DNA from: Ralstonia sp. TCR112
GTDB taxonomy: Bacteria; Pseudomonadota; Gammaproteobacteria; Burkholderiales; Burkholderiaceae
Assembly: GCF_007997035.1 (NCBI RefSeq)
Contig: NZ_VOSS01000021.1
Coordinates: 1 to 34,920 of the forward strand
Length of the DNA: 34,920 nt
Direction of reading: 5' to 3'
Below are positions 8,600 through 17,138 of the stretch, piece by piece. A model generated the notes under the pieces. The model was not told the origin of the DNA. It saw only the letters and a program-made list of their open reading frames with translations, and searched no databases. The first letter of the stretch is position 1. Each line of letters opens with the position of its first letter. Position numbers and translations under genes: made by a program.

Positions 8600-9628
8600 A
8601 TGTCCAGTTTCACAGTCGCACTGAATTTCGAGGACGGGGTGACCCGTTTCATCGACTGCAAAGCGGGCGAGAAGGTGCTCGATGCCGCCTTCCGCGCCAA
8701 GATCAACCTGCCGATGGATTGCTCCGACGGTGTGTGCGGAACCTGCAAGTGCCGCGCCGAAAGCGGAAGCTACGACCTCGGTGACGATTACATTGACGAC
8801 GCCCTGAGCGAAGACGAGAAAAACACCGGCCTCGTCCTGACGTGCCAGATGGTGCCGCACAGCGATTGCGTGATCGCGGTGCCGACCTCGTCGACGGCCT
8901 GCAAAACGGGGCAGAGCACCTTCGCCGCCACGGTGTCGAACGTCGAGCTGCATAACGATGCAGCGGTCATCCTGGAGCTGGAAGTGGATGCCGAGGCGCC
9001 GGTGTTTCTGCCGGGCCAGTACGTCAACATCGGCGTACCGGGCAGCGGGCAGCACCGTTCGTATTCGTTCTCTTCTGCGCCCGGCGAGTCGAAGATCAGC
9101 TTCCTCATCAAGAAAATTCCCGGCGGCGCGATGAGCCGCTGGCTCGAAACCGCACAGCCCGGCGACAAGCTTGATCTGCAAGGCCCGCTGGGCAGCTTCT
9201 ATCTGCGCGATGTGCAGCGGCCGCTGTTGTTCCTTGCCGGCGGCACGGGGCTCGCGCCGTTCCTGTCGATGCTTGAAGTGCTGGCGCGCACCCATTCGCA
9301 GCAGAAGGTGCACCTGATTTATGGCGTCACCCGTGACCTCGACCTGGTGCAGGTCGATGCGATCGATGCCTATGCAGCGCGGCTGCCGAACTTCAGCTAC
9401 GCCACGGTCGTCGCCGACGCCGCGTCGAATCATCCGCGCAAGGGTTGGGGGACGCAGCACGTGCCGGCCGATGCGCTGAACGATGGCGACGTCGACGTCT
9501 ATCTGTGCGGGCCGCCGCCAATGGTCGATGCAGTGCGCAAATACTTTGACGACCAAGGCGTGAAGCCGAGCAGCTTTTACTACGAGAAGTTCACGCCCAA
9601 TGCGGTACCGGAGGCGAAGGCGGCATGA
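8600..9628 (+). CDS. benC: benzoate 1,2-dioxygenase electron-transfer component (ferredoxin:NADH reductase)
   Basis: Soluble reductase (342 residues) passing electrons from NADH via FAD and a 2Fe-2S centre to BenAB. Plant-type ferredoxin domain first (about 1-98) with ligands C41, C46, C49 and C82; then an FAD domain (RSYSFSS) and an NAD domain (GGTGLAPFLSML, CGPPPM). GGAGG lies 9 bases before the start. The stop overlaps the benD start (ATGA). Domain order (ferredoxin-FAD-NAD) is that of BenC/XylZ. Confidence 0.93.
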   Translation: MSSFTVALNFEDGVTRFIDCKAGEKVLDAAFRAKINLPMDCSDGVCGTCKCRAESGSYDLGDDYIDDALSEDEKNTGLVLTCQMVPHSDCVIAVPTSSTACKTGQSTFAATVSNVELHNDAAVILELEVDAEAPVFLPGQYVNIGVPGSGQHRSYSFSSAPGESKISFLIKKIPGGAMSRWLETAQPGDKLDLQGPLGSFYLRDVQRPLLFLAGGTGLAPFLSMLEVLARTHSQQKVHLIYGVTRDLDLVQVDAIDAYAARLPNFSYATVVADAASNHPRKGWGTQHVPADALNDGDVDVYLCGPPPMVDAVRKYFDDQGVKPSSFYYEKFTPNAVPEAKAA

Positions 9629-10406
9629 GCATGCAACGGTTCTCAGGCAAAGCCATCGTCGTGACGGGTGCGGCGCAAGGTATCGGGCGCGGCGTGGCAA
9701 TGGCTGCGGCAGAAGAGGGCGCGCCGTGCTGCTGGTGGACCGGGCCGAGCTGGTCTACGAAGTGCAGGCCGAGATTGCTGCAGCGGGCGGCCAAACCCAC
9801 GCCACCACGGCGGATCTTGAAACCTACGCCGGCGCTCAACATGCCGTACAAACTGCGCTGGATGCCTTCGGCCGCATCGACGTGCTCATCAACAACGTCG
9901 GCGGCACGATCTGGGCGAAGCCGTATCAGCACTATGAAGAAGCGCAAATCGAAGCGGAAATCCGCCGCTCGTTGTTTCCCACGCTGTGGTGTTGCCGCGC
10001 CGTGCTGCCGCACATGGTGGAGCGCCGGCAGGGCGTGATCGTCAATGTGTCGTCGATTGCCACGCGCGGTATCTATCGGATTCCGTATTCGGCGGCCAAG
10101 GGCGGGGTGAACGCGTTGACGGCAAGCCTCGCCATGGAGCACGCGCAGGACAATATCCGCGTCAATGCCGTCGCCACGGGCGGCACCGAAGCGCCGCCGC
10201 GGAAGATCCCGCGCAACACGGCGCCCATGTCGGAGCAGGAGGCGGTCTGGTATCAGGGCATCGTCGACCAGACCATTGCCAGCAGCCTGATGCACCGCTA
10301 CGGCACGATCGAGGAGCAGGTGCGGGCGATCCTGTTTCTGGCTTCGGACGACGCTTCGTACATCACCGGGACGGTGTTGCCGGTGGGCGGCGGAGATCTG
10401 GGCTAG
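9625..10406 (+). pseudogene. benD: benD, dihydroxycyclohexadiene carboxylate dehydrogenase, frameshifted
   Basis: Short-chain dehydrogenase that would oxidise the benzoate cis-diol to catechol with loss of CO2. The start (ATG coupled to benC) encodes the NAD motif VVTGAAQGIGRG. After EEGA (base 9723) the frame is lost; the rest of the enzyme continues in the -1 frame from VLLVDRAELV through NNVGG, NVSSIATRG and the catalytic YSAAK to GGGDLG at 10406. The join reads GCG CC GTG, one base short of a codon; restoring a G (GCG CGC GTG) gives the expected EGARVLLVDR. The starting frame ends at 10038 after 137 codons, and the second frame has no plausible start of its own. The rest of the gene looks intact and catalytic residues are present, so this is either a very recent mutation or a sequencing error in a GC run. 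Confidence 0.88.
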
Positions 10407-10433
10407 GTGCACGGTCGGGCGACCAAAACAAAA

Positions 10434-10457
10434 ACGGCGCCGATGCGCCGTCTTTTT
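10434..10457. terminator. intrinsic terminator after the cat-ben series (bidirectional)
   Basis: ACGGCGC and GCGCCGT form a perfect 7-bp stem with a CGAT loop, followed by CTTTTT on the plus strand and preceded by an A-run, so it can also end transcription from the convergent 55-codon gene. It lies 28 bases after the benD stop. Confidence 0.82.
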
Positions 10458-10498
10458 CTACGTGCCTTCGCGGCATGGCCGAACATTCGGCCGCGGGT

Positions 10499-10666
10499 TC
10501 AGCCCAGGTACGAACCGGACTTGCCAACCACTTCGGCATACGGGAGGTTGTCGTCCCAACCGTTGCGGAAGAAATTGATGACTGCGCGCAGCAGCGATGT
10601 GCGGTTGGCGGCTTGAACCTGGATGTCGCCGGCGAACTTGGGGGTGAAATAGGCTTGCTGAACCAT
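10499..10666 (-). CDS. small conserved-looking protein of unknown function (55 aa)
   Basis: Encodes 55 residues beginning MVQQAYFTPKFAGDIQVQAA and ending GKSGSYLG. I do not recognise a family. It is mixed in composition, has Trp, Tyr and Phe residues well spread (NFFRNGWDDNLPY), and lacks a signal peptide or membrane span, so it reads as a real folded or amphipathic peptide rather than a GC shadow frame. A good promoter (TTGCCC-N17-TATACT) lies 38-66 bases upstream of the start and a bidirectional terminator sits on its 3' side, giving a complete monocistronic unit. The ribosome site is weak (GAGA about 6 bases upstream). The frame is open further upstream but that part covers the promoter. 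Confidence 0.7.
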   Translation of the reverse strand: MVQQAYFTPKFAGDIQVQAANRTSLLRAVINFFRNGWDDNLPYAEVVGKSGSYLG

Positions 10667-10703
10667 GATGTTTTCTCTCAGTGCGTGATTTAGGGTTTTC
10701 CCG

Positions 10704-10732
10704 AGTATAGGGTTATCCCTAGGGCGGGGCAA
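10704..10732 (-). promoter_or_regulatory. sigma-70 promoter of the 55-codon gene, with overlapping palindrome
   Basis: On the minus strand TTGCCC (10727-10732) and TATACT (10704-10709) are separated by 17 bases. The spacer holds the inverted repeat TAGGG-ATAA-CCCTA (10708-10721), which touches the -10 element and could be an operator. The -10 matches five of six positions and the -35 four of six. Confidence 0.55.
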
Positions 10733-10922
10733 TGAGGTAAAGCAAACCTGCGGTCCATTCTCACTATCACTCCCGGTAAATAATCGGCCCCGGCTGCGTT
10801 GCCCTCGCCCGCTCCAAATAGCCGTAAGCGACGGCCCCTCGAAGTGCCTTTTGATGCTCATTTTTTCCCTTGCAGAAAGAATTTTTAGCGACATGTTCCG
10901 CGCAGGACGTTGGGAATCCGCC

Positions 10923-10951
10923 GAAGAAGTGCGCTTCTTCTTTCTTCTTTC
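10923..10951 (+). terminator. hairpin with T-rich tail upstream of bioA (terminator- or attenuator-like)
   Basis: GAAGAAG and CTTCTTC pair perfectly over 7 bp around TGCG and are followed by TTTCTTCTTTC. The stem is only moderately stable and the T-run is interrupted. It sits about 120 bases before bioA, so it could end a short upstream transcript or act in the bio leader. Function is inferred from shape only. Confidence 0.35.
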
Positions 10952-11057
10952 GTCTATAGGAACGTAATTTCACTCAACGTGCGGGCTTGTTGTTTGATCC
11001 ACATGCCCTCTACCATACGCCGCCGAATCCCCCGCTCATGCTTCGAGGAGGCCTCGT

Positions 11058-12464
11058 ATGGCGTATCCCCCCATCCCGGTGCCGGTCGACGGCGCGCCCA
11101 GCGCCAATACGGCGTGGCAGGCGCGCAGCCGCGCGGCCGTCTGGCATCCGTGCACGCAAAATGCGCGGCTCGATGCCATGCCTCCGCTGCCGATCGCACG
11201 CGGCCAGGGGCCATGGCTGATCGACTTTGACGGCAAGCGCTATCTGGACGGCACCAGTTCCTGGTGGGTCAACCTGTTCGGCCATGCGAATCCGCACATC
11301 AACGCGGCGCTGAAGACGCAGCTTGATTCGCTGGAGCACGTCATGCTGGCGGGCGCGACGCATCGCCCGGCCGTGGAGTTGGCAGAGCGCCTGATCGACC
11401 TGACGGGCGGTGTACTGGGCCACAGCTTCTTCGGCTCCGACGGTGCCTCTGCCGTGGAAATCGCGCTGAAGATGAGCTTTCACGCCCAGCGCAATGCAGG
11501 GCAGGGCGCGCGCAGCCGATTCGTCTGCCTGGAACACGGCTACCACGGTGAAACGCTCGGTGCGCTGGGCGTAACCGATGTGGCGATCTTCCGCGATGCG
11601 TATGACCCGCTGATTCTGCAATCGCATCGCGTGCCGTCCCCGGACGCGCGTCTGGCCGGCCCTGGCGAGACCGCGGCTGACGTAGCCGAACGCGCGCTGG
11701 CCGCACTGCGCGATTGCCTGAGCACCCACGCCGGCACCATCGCCGCCGTCATCATCGAGCCGCTGGTGCAATGCGCGGCCGGCATGGCCATGCACGACGT
11801 GAGCTATCTGCGCGGCGTGCGTGCGCTGTGCGACGAATTTGGCGTGCATTGGATTGCCGATGAAATTGCCGTCGGCTGCGGCCGCACCGGTACGTTCTTC
11901 GCGTGCGAACAGGCTGGCGTGTGGCCGGACTTGCTGTGCCTGTCGAAAGGCATCAGCGGCGGTTATCTGCCGCTGTCGATCGTGCTGTCGCGCGATGCCA
12001 TCTACGACGCCTTCAACGACGATGCGCCGGTGCGCAGCTTCCTCCATTCGCATTCGTATACGGGCAATCCGCTGGCGTGCCGCGCGGCACTCGCCACGCT
12101 CGATCTGTTTGCTGAAGAAGACGTCTTTGCGCGTAATCGCGTGACCGCGGCGCGCATCGCCCAGGGGCTGGCGCCGCTGTCGCACGATGCGCGATTTGCC
12201 CATCTGCGGCAGACCGGCATGATCACCGCGTTCGACGTGCACCCCGACGTGGCCGGTGCACGCTTTGCCGAACGCTTTGCGCTGACGGCGCGCACGCATG
12301 GGCTGCTGCTGCGCCCCATCGGCAACACCGTCTATCTGCTGCCGCCTTATGTGCTGAGCGACGAAGAGACCGACACGCTGGTCGAGCGCACGCTGCAGAC
12401 GCTTGAAGACACGCTCGCCCAAGGCACGGGCGAAACAGAAGGACACACCTATGCGATTGCTTGA
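11058..12464 (+). CDS. bioA: adenosylmethionine-8-amino-7-oxononanoate aminotransferase
   Basis: PLP-dependent class III aminotransferase (468 residues) that makes 7,8-diaminopelargonate from KAPA using S-adenosylmethionine as amino donor. The BioA-specific WHPCTQ motif (29-34), [13 protein letters not shown], the PLP-binding D268 (IADEI) and Schiff-base K297 ([10 protein letters not shown]) are visible. The ribosome site GAGGAGG (11045-11051) precedes the ATG. The C-terminus overlaps the bioF start by 14 bases. It is somewhat longer than the E. coli enzyme owing to N- and C-terminal extensions. Confidence 0.95.
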   Translation: MAYPPIPVPVDGAPSANTAWQARSRAAVWHPCTQNARLDAMPPLPIARGQGPWLIDFDGKRYLDGTSSWWVNLFGHANPHINAALKTQLDSLEHVMLAGATHRPAVELAERLIDLTGGVLGHSFFGSDGASAVEIALKMSFHAQRNAGQGARSRFVCLEHGYHGETLGALGVTDVAIFRDAYDPLILQSHRVPSPDARLAGPGETAADVAERALAALRDCLSTHAGTIAAVIIEPLVQCAAGMAMHDVSYLRGVRALCDEFGVHWIADEIAVGCGRTGTFFACEQAGVWPDLLCLSKGISGGYLPLSIVLSRDAIYDAFNDDAPVRSFLHSHSYTGNPLACRAALATLDLFAEEDVFARNRVTAARIAQGLAPLSHDARFAHLRQTGMITAFDVHPDVAGARFAERFALTARTHGLLLRPIGNTVYLLPPYVLSDEETDTLVERTLQTLEDTLAQGTGETEGHTYAIA

Positions 12465-13698
12465 CGACCTGCAGGCGGGCCTCGACGCCATCGACGCCGC
12501 GCACCTGCGCCGCGTGCGCCGCACCGCATACAGCCCGACCGACCGCAGCCAACGAATCAGCGTGCCTGGCGAAGAGCCGCGCGACATTCTGGGCTTTTGC
12601 GGTAACGACTATCTCGGGCTGGCAGCGCACCCCGCCTTGGCCGAGGCGATGACGCAGGGTACGCAGCAATATGGCTTTGGCAGCGGCGCATCGCATCTGG
12701 TCAGCGGCCATTCGATTGCGCACGCGCGGCTGGAAGGGCGCATGGCTGCGCTGCAAGCCGAGCACATTCCCGAGGCGGAAGCGCTGTTCTTCTGCACGGG
12801 CTACATGGCCAATCTGGCCGTGGTGAGCGCCATGGCGCAGGCTGGCGGCATCCGCCCGGCCGATGAATGCATGATCTTTTCCGACGCGCTGAACCACGCA
12901 TCGCTCATCGACGGTGCGCGGTTGTCGCGGGCGCCCATCAAGGTCTATCCGCACGTCGACCTCGCTGCGCTGGAAGCGCTGCTGGCCGCCAGCACCAGCC
13001 GCAACAAGCTGATCGTCACGGATGGCGTGTTCAGCATGGATGGCGACATCGCGCCGCTGCCCGAACTGCTGGCGCTGGCCGAACGCTACGACGCCTGGCT
13101 GATCGTCGACGACGCCCATGGCCTGGGCGTGCTGGGCGAGAACGGCGCCGGTGTGCTGTCGCACTTCGGGCTGCACTCGCAGCGCATCGTCTACGTCGGC
13201 ACGTTCGGCAAGGCGGCCGGCGGCTCGGGCGCGGCCATTGTCGGACATCGGCTGGTGATTGACTGGCTGGTGCAGCGTGCCCGCACATACATCTTCACAA
13301 CGGCCACGCCGCCGGGCATTGCATGTGCGGTGGAAGCAGCACTGGACCTCATTGCCAGCGAAGAGGGCGCGGAACGTCGTGCCCGCCTTGACCGCCACAT
13401 CGCCGTGTGGAGTGCGCATGCGCAGCGCCTGGCCGCGCGTTTCGGCTGGCAGTGGATGCCGTCGCCGACGGCCATCCAGCCGATCGTGATTGGAGAGAAC
13501 GCACCCGCGCTGGAGCTGGCCGCTGCGCTCGAACGCGAAGGCATCCGCATCGCCGCGATCCGCCCGCCCACGGTGCCGGCAGGGACGGCGCGCTTGCGCA
13601 TCACGCTGTCGGCGGCGCATACCGATGCCGACATCGAGCGTCTGGCGCAGGCGCTGGAAGCGGCCGGCCAATCCCTCCAGCCCGCCAAGGCAGCCTGA
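12451..13698 (+). CDS. bioF: 8-amino-7-oxononanoate synthase
   Basis: PLP enzyme of the alpha-oxoamine synthase family (415 residues) condensing pimeloyl-thioester with L-alanine. Features: GNDYLGLA near residue 51, [17 protein letters not shown] (D220, H223) and the Schiff-base lysine K254 in [10 protein letters not shown]. Start taken at [10 protein letters not shown] (12451), which has AGAAGGA upstream and lies within the last codons of bioA; a more upstream in-frame codon at 12403 is less likely. bioD starts two bases after the stop codon. Confidence 0.94.
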   Translation: MRLLDDLQAGLDAIDAAHLRRVRRTAYSPTDRSQRISVPGEEPRDILGFCGNDYLGLAAHPALAEAMTQGTQQYGFGSGASHLVSGHSIAHARLEGRMAALQAEHIPEAEALFFCTGYMANLAVVSAMAQAGGIRPADECMIFSDALNHASLIDGARLSRAPIKVYPHVDLAALEALLAASTSRNKLIVTDGVFSMDGDIAPLPELLALAERYDAWLIVDDAHGLGVLGENGAGVLSHFGLHSQRIVYVGTFGKAAGGSGAAIVGHRLVIDWLVQRARTYIFTTATPPGIACAVEAALDLIASEEGAERRARLDRHIAVWSAHAQRLAARFGWQWMPSPTAIQPIVIGENAPALELAAALEREGIRIAAIRPPTVPAGTARLRITLSAAHTDADIERLAQALEAAGQSLQPAKAA

Positions 13699-13699
13699 C

Positions 13700-14407
13700 A
13701 TGCCCGCACGCTTCGATTGCTTTGTCACCGGCACCGATACGGAGATCGGCAAGACGCTCGTCAGCGCGGCGTTGCTGAGCAAGCTAGCGGACGCCGGCTA
13801 CCGTGCCGCGGGCCTCAAGCCGATTGCGGCAGGCACGCTGGCGGGCGCGCCCACGCGCACCAACGAAGACGTCGAGCAACTGCGCGCCGCGGCATCGGTG
13901 GATCTGCCGCTCGACACCGTTTGCCCATGGCTGCTCGACGCGCCGATGTCTCCGCATCTGGCCGCCGCGCGCGAAGGCGTGACCATCACGCTGCCGCCGA
14001 TTCTCGATGCGGTTGCGCAGGCCAGATCGTTCGCGGATGCCGTCGTGGTGGAGGGCGTCGGTGGCTTCCGCGTGCCGCTGTCGGACAACTTTGATACGGC
14101 CGAGATGGCCGTGGCGTTGGGCTTGCCGGTGGTGCTCGTTGTCGGGTTGCGCCTGGGCTGCTTGAATCACGCCGCACTCACTGTCGAGGCGATTGCCGCG
14201 CGCGGGCTGCATCTGGCCGGCTGGGTCGGCAACGTGGTTGACACGTCCATGGCGGGGCTTGACGACAATGTCGCCACCCTGCGCCGGTGGATCAACGCAC
14301 CGCATCTGGGCACGATCCCGCGATTGCCGCAGGCCGATGCGCGGCTCGCCGCAAGCCACGTCGATATCACGCCGCTACTGGCGCCCCAAGCTGAAACGCG
14401 GCGGTAA
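13700..14407 (+). CDS. bioD: dethiobiotin synthetase
   Basis: ATP-dependent carboxylase (235 residues) closing the ureido ring of dethiobiotin from diaminopelargonate and CO2. The modified P-loop GTDTEIGKT (11-19), the substrate lysine in LKPIAAG (K40) and [11 protein letters not shown] are present. Start ATG lies one base past the bioF TGA with AAGG upstream. The expected next gene, bioB (biotin synthase), is not found downstream; a lipoprotein gene follows instead. Confidence 0.94.
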   Translation: MPARFDCFVTGTDTEIGKTLVSAALLSKLADAGYRAAGLKPIAAGTLAGAPTRTNEDVEQLRAAASVDLPLDTVCPWLLDAPMSPHLAAAREGVTITLPPILDAVAQARSFADAVVVEGVGGFRVPLSDNFDTAEMAVALGLPVVLVVGLRLGCLNHAALTVEAIAARGLHLAGWVGNVVDTSMAGLDDNVATLRRWINAPHLGTIPRLPQADARLAASHVDITPLLAPQAETRR

Positions 14408-14444
14408 ACTACCGGCTTCACCGAGTGCAACAGGGACGGTTGTC

Positions 14445-14963
14445 ATGCGCGCAATGCGTTGGCTGGCGATAGCGATTGTGGTGGCGGCAACGGCGGGATG
14501 TGCGGCCTTGGAGTCCCCCGTCACCAAGGGGCAGCGACTGGTGGGCGCCGACGAGCCCGCCGTGCAGGCGCAGTTCGGGCCGCCGCGCGAAACGTATCCG
14601 CTCGATGGCGGCACCCGCTGGCTCTATCCGACCAAACCCTACGGCCAGTTCACCTACGCGGCCGACTTTGATGCCGGCGGCAAGCTCGTCGCCTTCAAGC
14701 AAGTCCTGAGCAGTCTCGAATTTGCCCAGGCCAAGATCGGCGTCTGGACCCGCGACGACGTGCTCCGGCATTTCGGTCAGCCGGTCGAGACCGCGTATTT
14801 CCCGCGCATGGAACGGCTGGTCTGGTCGTACCGCTTCAAGGCGGACGACGTCTGGCCGTCGCTGATGCATTTCTACTTCGACCCGGCCGGCGTCCTGCAA
14901 CTGACGCAGATCACGCCCGACCCGCTTTACGATCCGGACCGCCCCCGGCTGTTCCGCCGCTAA
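14445..14963 (+). CDS. outer-membrane lipoprotein, SmpA/OmlA (BamE)-like
   Basis: Predicted lipoprotein of 172 residues. A short signal peptide ends in a lipobox (ATAGC, modified Cys19), after which Ala-Ala favours the outer membrane. The mature part has two similar stretches, FGPPRETYPLDGGTRWLYPT and FGQPVETAYFPRMERLVWSY, which look like a tandem of the small alpha-beta BamE/SmpA-type repeat; the pattern suggests internal duplication. AGGGACGG lies upstream. It follows bioD by 37 bases and may be co-transcribed. Exact role is unknown; the SmpA/OmlA assignment rests on pattern only. Confidence 0.75.
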   Translation: MRAMRWLAIAIVVAATAGCAALESPVTKGQRLVGADEPAVQAQFGPPRETYPLDGGTRWLYPTKPYGQFTYAADFDAGGKLVAFKQVLSSLEFAQAKIGVWTRDDVLRHFGQPVETAYFPRMERLVWSYRFKADDVWPSLMHFYFDPAGVLQLTQITPDPLYDPDRPRLFRR

Positions 14964-15128
14964 CTGGCCGGCAGTTGAGGTAGCGCAATCCGATTGTGCG
15001 CTCAGGGTTCCTCCTGCATTGCGCGCCTTGCGCGGCGACCTAAGCTAGAGAGCAGGGGAGGCAGACGCCGCCGGCGTTTGCCGAGAGCAACCGTCATCAG
15101 AACGGACGCGCATTGTTGGGGGTGCATC

Positions 15129-15653
15129 ATGCTGACGCATCGCTGGGTCGACATCGACCCGATCGCAGCGGGTCAACATCCGCTGTACGGCATTGCCGGA
15201 TGGCTGCCGTGGGTGCTGGCGATTGCCATCGCCGGGCCAACGTGGGTGTTCTGGCAGGGGTTGTCGATGGATGCGCTGCAACTGGCCGGCGCCGATCTGT
15301 TCGATGCCAACGCGCCGGGCAGCGGCGCTATCAACCTCACCACGCTGCTGTATCTGATTTCCAGCGTGACGGTGCTGGTGCTGGCCACCACGCACGACAG
15401 CGCGTTCCGCCCGGCCATGCTCGTGCACATGGCGCTGCTGCCGCCGCTGATTGGCCTGATGCTGATGGCCGGTGGCATTCCAGAAGCACGCTCCACCTTC
15501 ATCGACGGCGTAGCCGTTGCGGCAGCGCTGACGCTGACGTGCGGCGTCTACCTGCAGGCCTCGCGCCGCGTGCACATCACCTTCGAACTACGCGACCGAG
15601 CGCCTGGCGAGCATGCCTGGTTCAAGCGTCAGAAACGGGCCGCGGCGGGTTGA
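15129..15653 (+). CDS. four-span membrane protein, DUF2569-like
   Basis: Predicted inner-membrane protein of 174 residues with about four hydrophobic segments (roughly 28-48, 70-95, 98-118, 125-145). The opening HPLYGIAGWLPWV and closing YLQASRRVHITFEL resemble the GWL and SkRV-TF ends of the DUF2569 family; this is pattern recognition, not a verified match. Start at the ATG with GGGGGTG 5 bases upstream; the frame is open further upstream but Arg-rich and unlikely coding. Its last 32 bases overlap the end of the convergent DUF817 gene. Confidence 0.75.
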   Translation: MLTHRWVDIDPIAAGQHPLYGIAGWLPWVLAIAIAGPTWVFWQGLSMDALQLAGADLFDANAPGSGAINLTTLLYLISSVTVLVLATTHDSAFRPAMLVHMALLPPLIGLMLMAGGIPEARSTFIDGVAVAAALTLTCGVYLQASRRVHITFELRDRAPGEHAWFKRQKRAAAG

Positions 15654-16494
15654 CGAGCGTGACCATCACGTAACTCATGATGGTCAGGAGGAACCAGGCG
15701 CCAAGCTTAGCGATCGACACCATCTCCCAGCCCTGCAACTGGTTCGGATAGAGCCACGTGCGCGTGAACGTGCCGATGTTTTCGGCAAGCCAGATGAAGA
15801 GGGCGACCAGCGTAAAGCCCAGCAGGAAGGGCATGCGCCGGTGGACGCGATCGATGCGGAAGTGGATCCGGCAGCGCCGGAATGCCACCGCAATGAGTGC
15901 CATCAGCACGTAGCGCAAGTCCCACCAATAGTGGTGCAGGAAGAAATTCACGTAGATGCCGAGCGAGAGCAGGGCCGTCACCGCCAACGGCGGATGATGC
16001 GTGAAACGCAGGTCGAACTCGCGCCACGCCCGCGCGATATAACTGCCGACCGAGGCATACATGAAGCCGGTAAACAGCGGCACACCGCCAATGCGCAGCA
16101 CCGACGCCTCGGGGTAAATCCACGAGCCGACGGCCGTCTTGAACACCTCCATACCTGTACCGGCCACATGGAACATCAGGATCACCTTGGCTTCGTCCCA
16201 CGTCTCCAGCTTCAGCCAAAGCAACGCAATCTGGATGATGACCGCGGCAATCGTCAGGGCGTCGTAACGAGCAATCGGTGCGTCCGCCGGATACCAGAAA
16301 TGCGTGCCGATCAGCAGGGCGACCATCAGCCCGCCAAACAGGCATGCCCACGCCTGCTTGATGCCGAAAACGACAAATTCGTGCACCGCCGCCGCCAATT
16401 GCCCTTGGCGCGCGGCCCAGGCGCCGCTGCGGTCGCGCCAATACGTAAAACGGGCCCGCAGGCCCGCTCGCAAGGAGATGGTTTCGGCTGGCAT
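15622..16494 (-). CDS. DUF817 family multi-span membrane protein
   Basis: Membrane protein of 290 residues with about eight hydrophobic segments. It carries the features I know for DUF817: ACLFGG, RYDAL, LKLETWDEAKVILMFH, GTGMEVFKT, GSWIYPE and PLFTGFMYASVGSYIARAWR. Function of the family is unknown. The start codon directly follows the DUF1653 stop with no gap, so the two are co-translated. The 3' end overlaps the convergent upstream-strand gene by 32 bases. Confidence 0.85.
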   Translation of the reverse strand: MPAETISLRAGLRARFTYWRDRSGAWAARQGQLAAAVHEFVVFGIKQAWACLFGGLMVALLIGTHFWYPADAPIARYDALTIAAVIIQIALLWLKLETWDEAKVILMFHVAGTGMEVFKTAVGSWIYPEASVLRIGGVPLFTGFMYASVGSYIARAWREFDLRFTHHPPLAVTALLSLGIYVNFFLHHYWWDLRYVLMALIAVAFRRCRIHFRIDRVHRRMPFLLGFTLVALFIWLAENIGTFTRTWLYPNQLQGWEMVSIAKLGAWFLLTIMSYVMVTLVNPPRPVSDA

Positions 16495-16704
16495 TCAGTC
16501 GATCAGCGCAAAGCGCGGCACCTGCCGGCCGTCAACTTCAACCATCTCGTGGAACATCGTCGATGGGCGTGTCCAGATCGTGCCGTTGGCGGCGCGATAG
16601 ACCGTCATCTTGATGGCGGGATCGGGCTCGTACGTGGCCTCGCACAGCCATTCGTATTCGCCGCCCTTGTAGTGCCGGTAGCGGCGGGTTGACGGGACTT
16701 GCAT
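16495..16704 (-). CDS. DUF1653 domain protein
   Basis: Small protein (69 residues) consisting almost entirely of a DUF1653 domain: RYRHYKGGEYEWL, VVYRA-like TVYRAANGTIWTRP, then MFHEMVEVDGRQVPRF. Function unknown. Start taken at MQVPSTRRYR; a longer frame upstream overlaps the zinc-ribbon gene. It is 7 bases after that gene and abuts the DUF817 start, so the three form one unit on the minus strand. Confidence 0.85.
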   Translation of the reverse strand: MQVPSTRRYRHYKGGEYEWLCEATYEPDPAIKMTVYRAANGTIWTRPSTMFHEMVEVDGRQVPRFALID

Positions 16705-16711
16705 GGCGGCT

Positions 16712-17059
16712 TCAGTGTTGCGTGGGCTTGTCTTCTTCGTCGACGTAGGGGACGTGCTTGCCTTCCTGCGTCTGCGCGCCGAGCTTGGCATCTTCCATGG
16801 CGTCCTGGTAAGCCAGCATGGCCGCGGCCACGGCTTCGGGTTCGCCGTTGAAGGAAATCACGCTTTCGCCGCAGTTCGGGCATTCGCCGCCGAAGATGGC
16901 GTGGATGCCGGGCATGTCGCGCGGCTCCATCCCTTCGAATTCGGTAAAGGCGGTCTGGCAGGCGCCGCAGACAAGCTTTTCGGGGCGCAGGGCCTCCAGC
17001 CGGGCGTGCGCCTGAGAAATGCGGTCGGCCTGTGAGCCGCGTCGTTTGGCTTCGCCCAT
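16712..17059 (-). CDS. zinc-ribbon protein with MGEAKRR N-terminus
   Basis: Protein of 115 residues beginning MGEAKRRG, a recurring start of small metal-binding proteins (SEC-C-type and related). Two Cys pairs, CGAC (about 32-35) and CPNC (about 60-63), should bind one zinc. The C-terminal third is acidic with many Glu/Asp residues. No enzyme motif is visible. It is first of a tight minus-strand trio with the DUF1653 and DUF817 genes. Role unknown. Confidence 0.8.
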   Translation of the reverse strand: MGEAKRRGSQADRISQAHARLEALRPEKLVCGACQTAFTEFEGMEPRDMPGIHAIFGGECPNCGESVISFNGEPEAVAAAMLAYQDAMEDAKLGAQTQEGKHVPYVDEEDKPTQH

Positions 17060-17138
17060 GATGTTCTTCCTGATTCAGATGATTGGAGGGTGGATCATAC
17101 CGAACGGCGCGGCACGGCTGCCAGTTCGCGCCGCCCGC

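Larger units (their letters stand above)
10667..11057. other. non-coding gap upstream of bioA
   Basis: About 390 bases with lower GC than the flanks. Besides the promoter of the 55-codon gene it holds two small hairpins: GCCGT-N5-ACGGC (10821-10835) and GAAGAAG-TGCG-CTTCTTC (10923-10940) followed by a T-rich run. A TATAGG (10955-10960) could be a -10 for bioA but has no good -35. I see no BirA-type operator (TTGTAAACC with its inverted partner) and no tRNA. A 68-codon frame on the minus strand (10767-10973) starts with GTG, has no ribosome site and is Lys/Arg-rich; I do not call it. Confidence 0.5.

Noticed and set aside
9600-10406. Alternative single ORF for the whole of benD starting at 9600
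   Set aside because: Its start lies inside the end of benC without a ribosome site and its first ~40 residues are Arg-rich out-of-frame sequence; the NAD motif is in the other frame.
10706-10722. Partial resemblance to the I-SceI homing endonuclease site (TAGGGATAAC)
   Set aside because: Only the first ten bases agree; the stretch is better explained as a palindrome over a promoter.
10767-10973. 68-codon Lys/Arg-rich frame on the minus strand upstream of bioA
   Set aside because: GTG start, no ribosome site and no recognisable pattern; it covers the likely bio promoter region.
14402-14414. CGGTA-AAC-TACCG hairpin at the end of bioD as a terminator
   Set aside because: It overlaps the stop codon, is short, and has no T-run; read-through to the lipoprotein gene is more likely.
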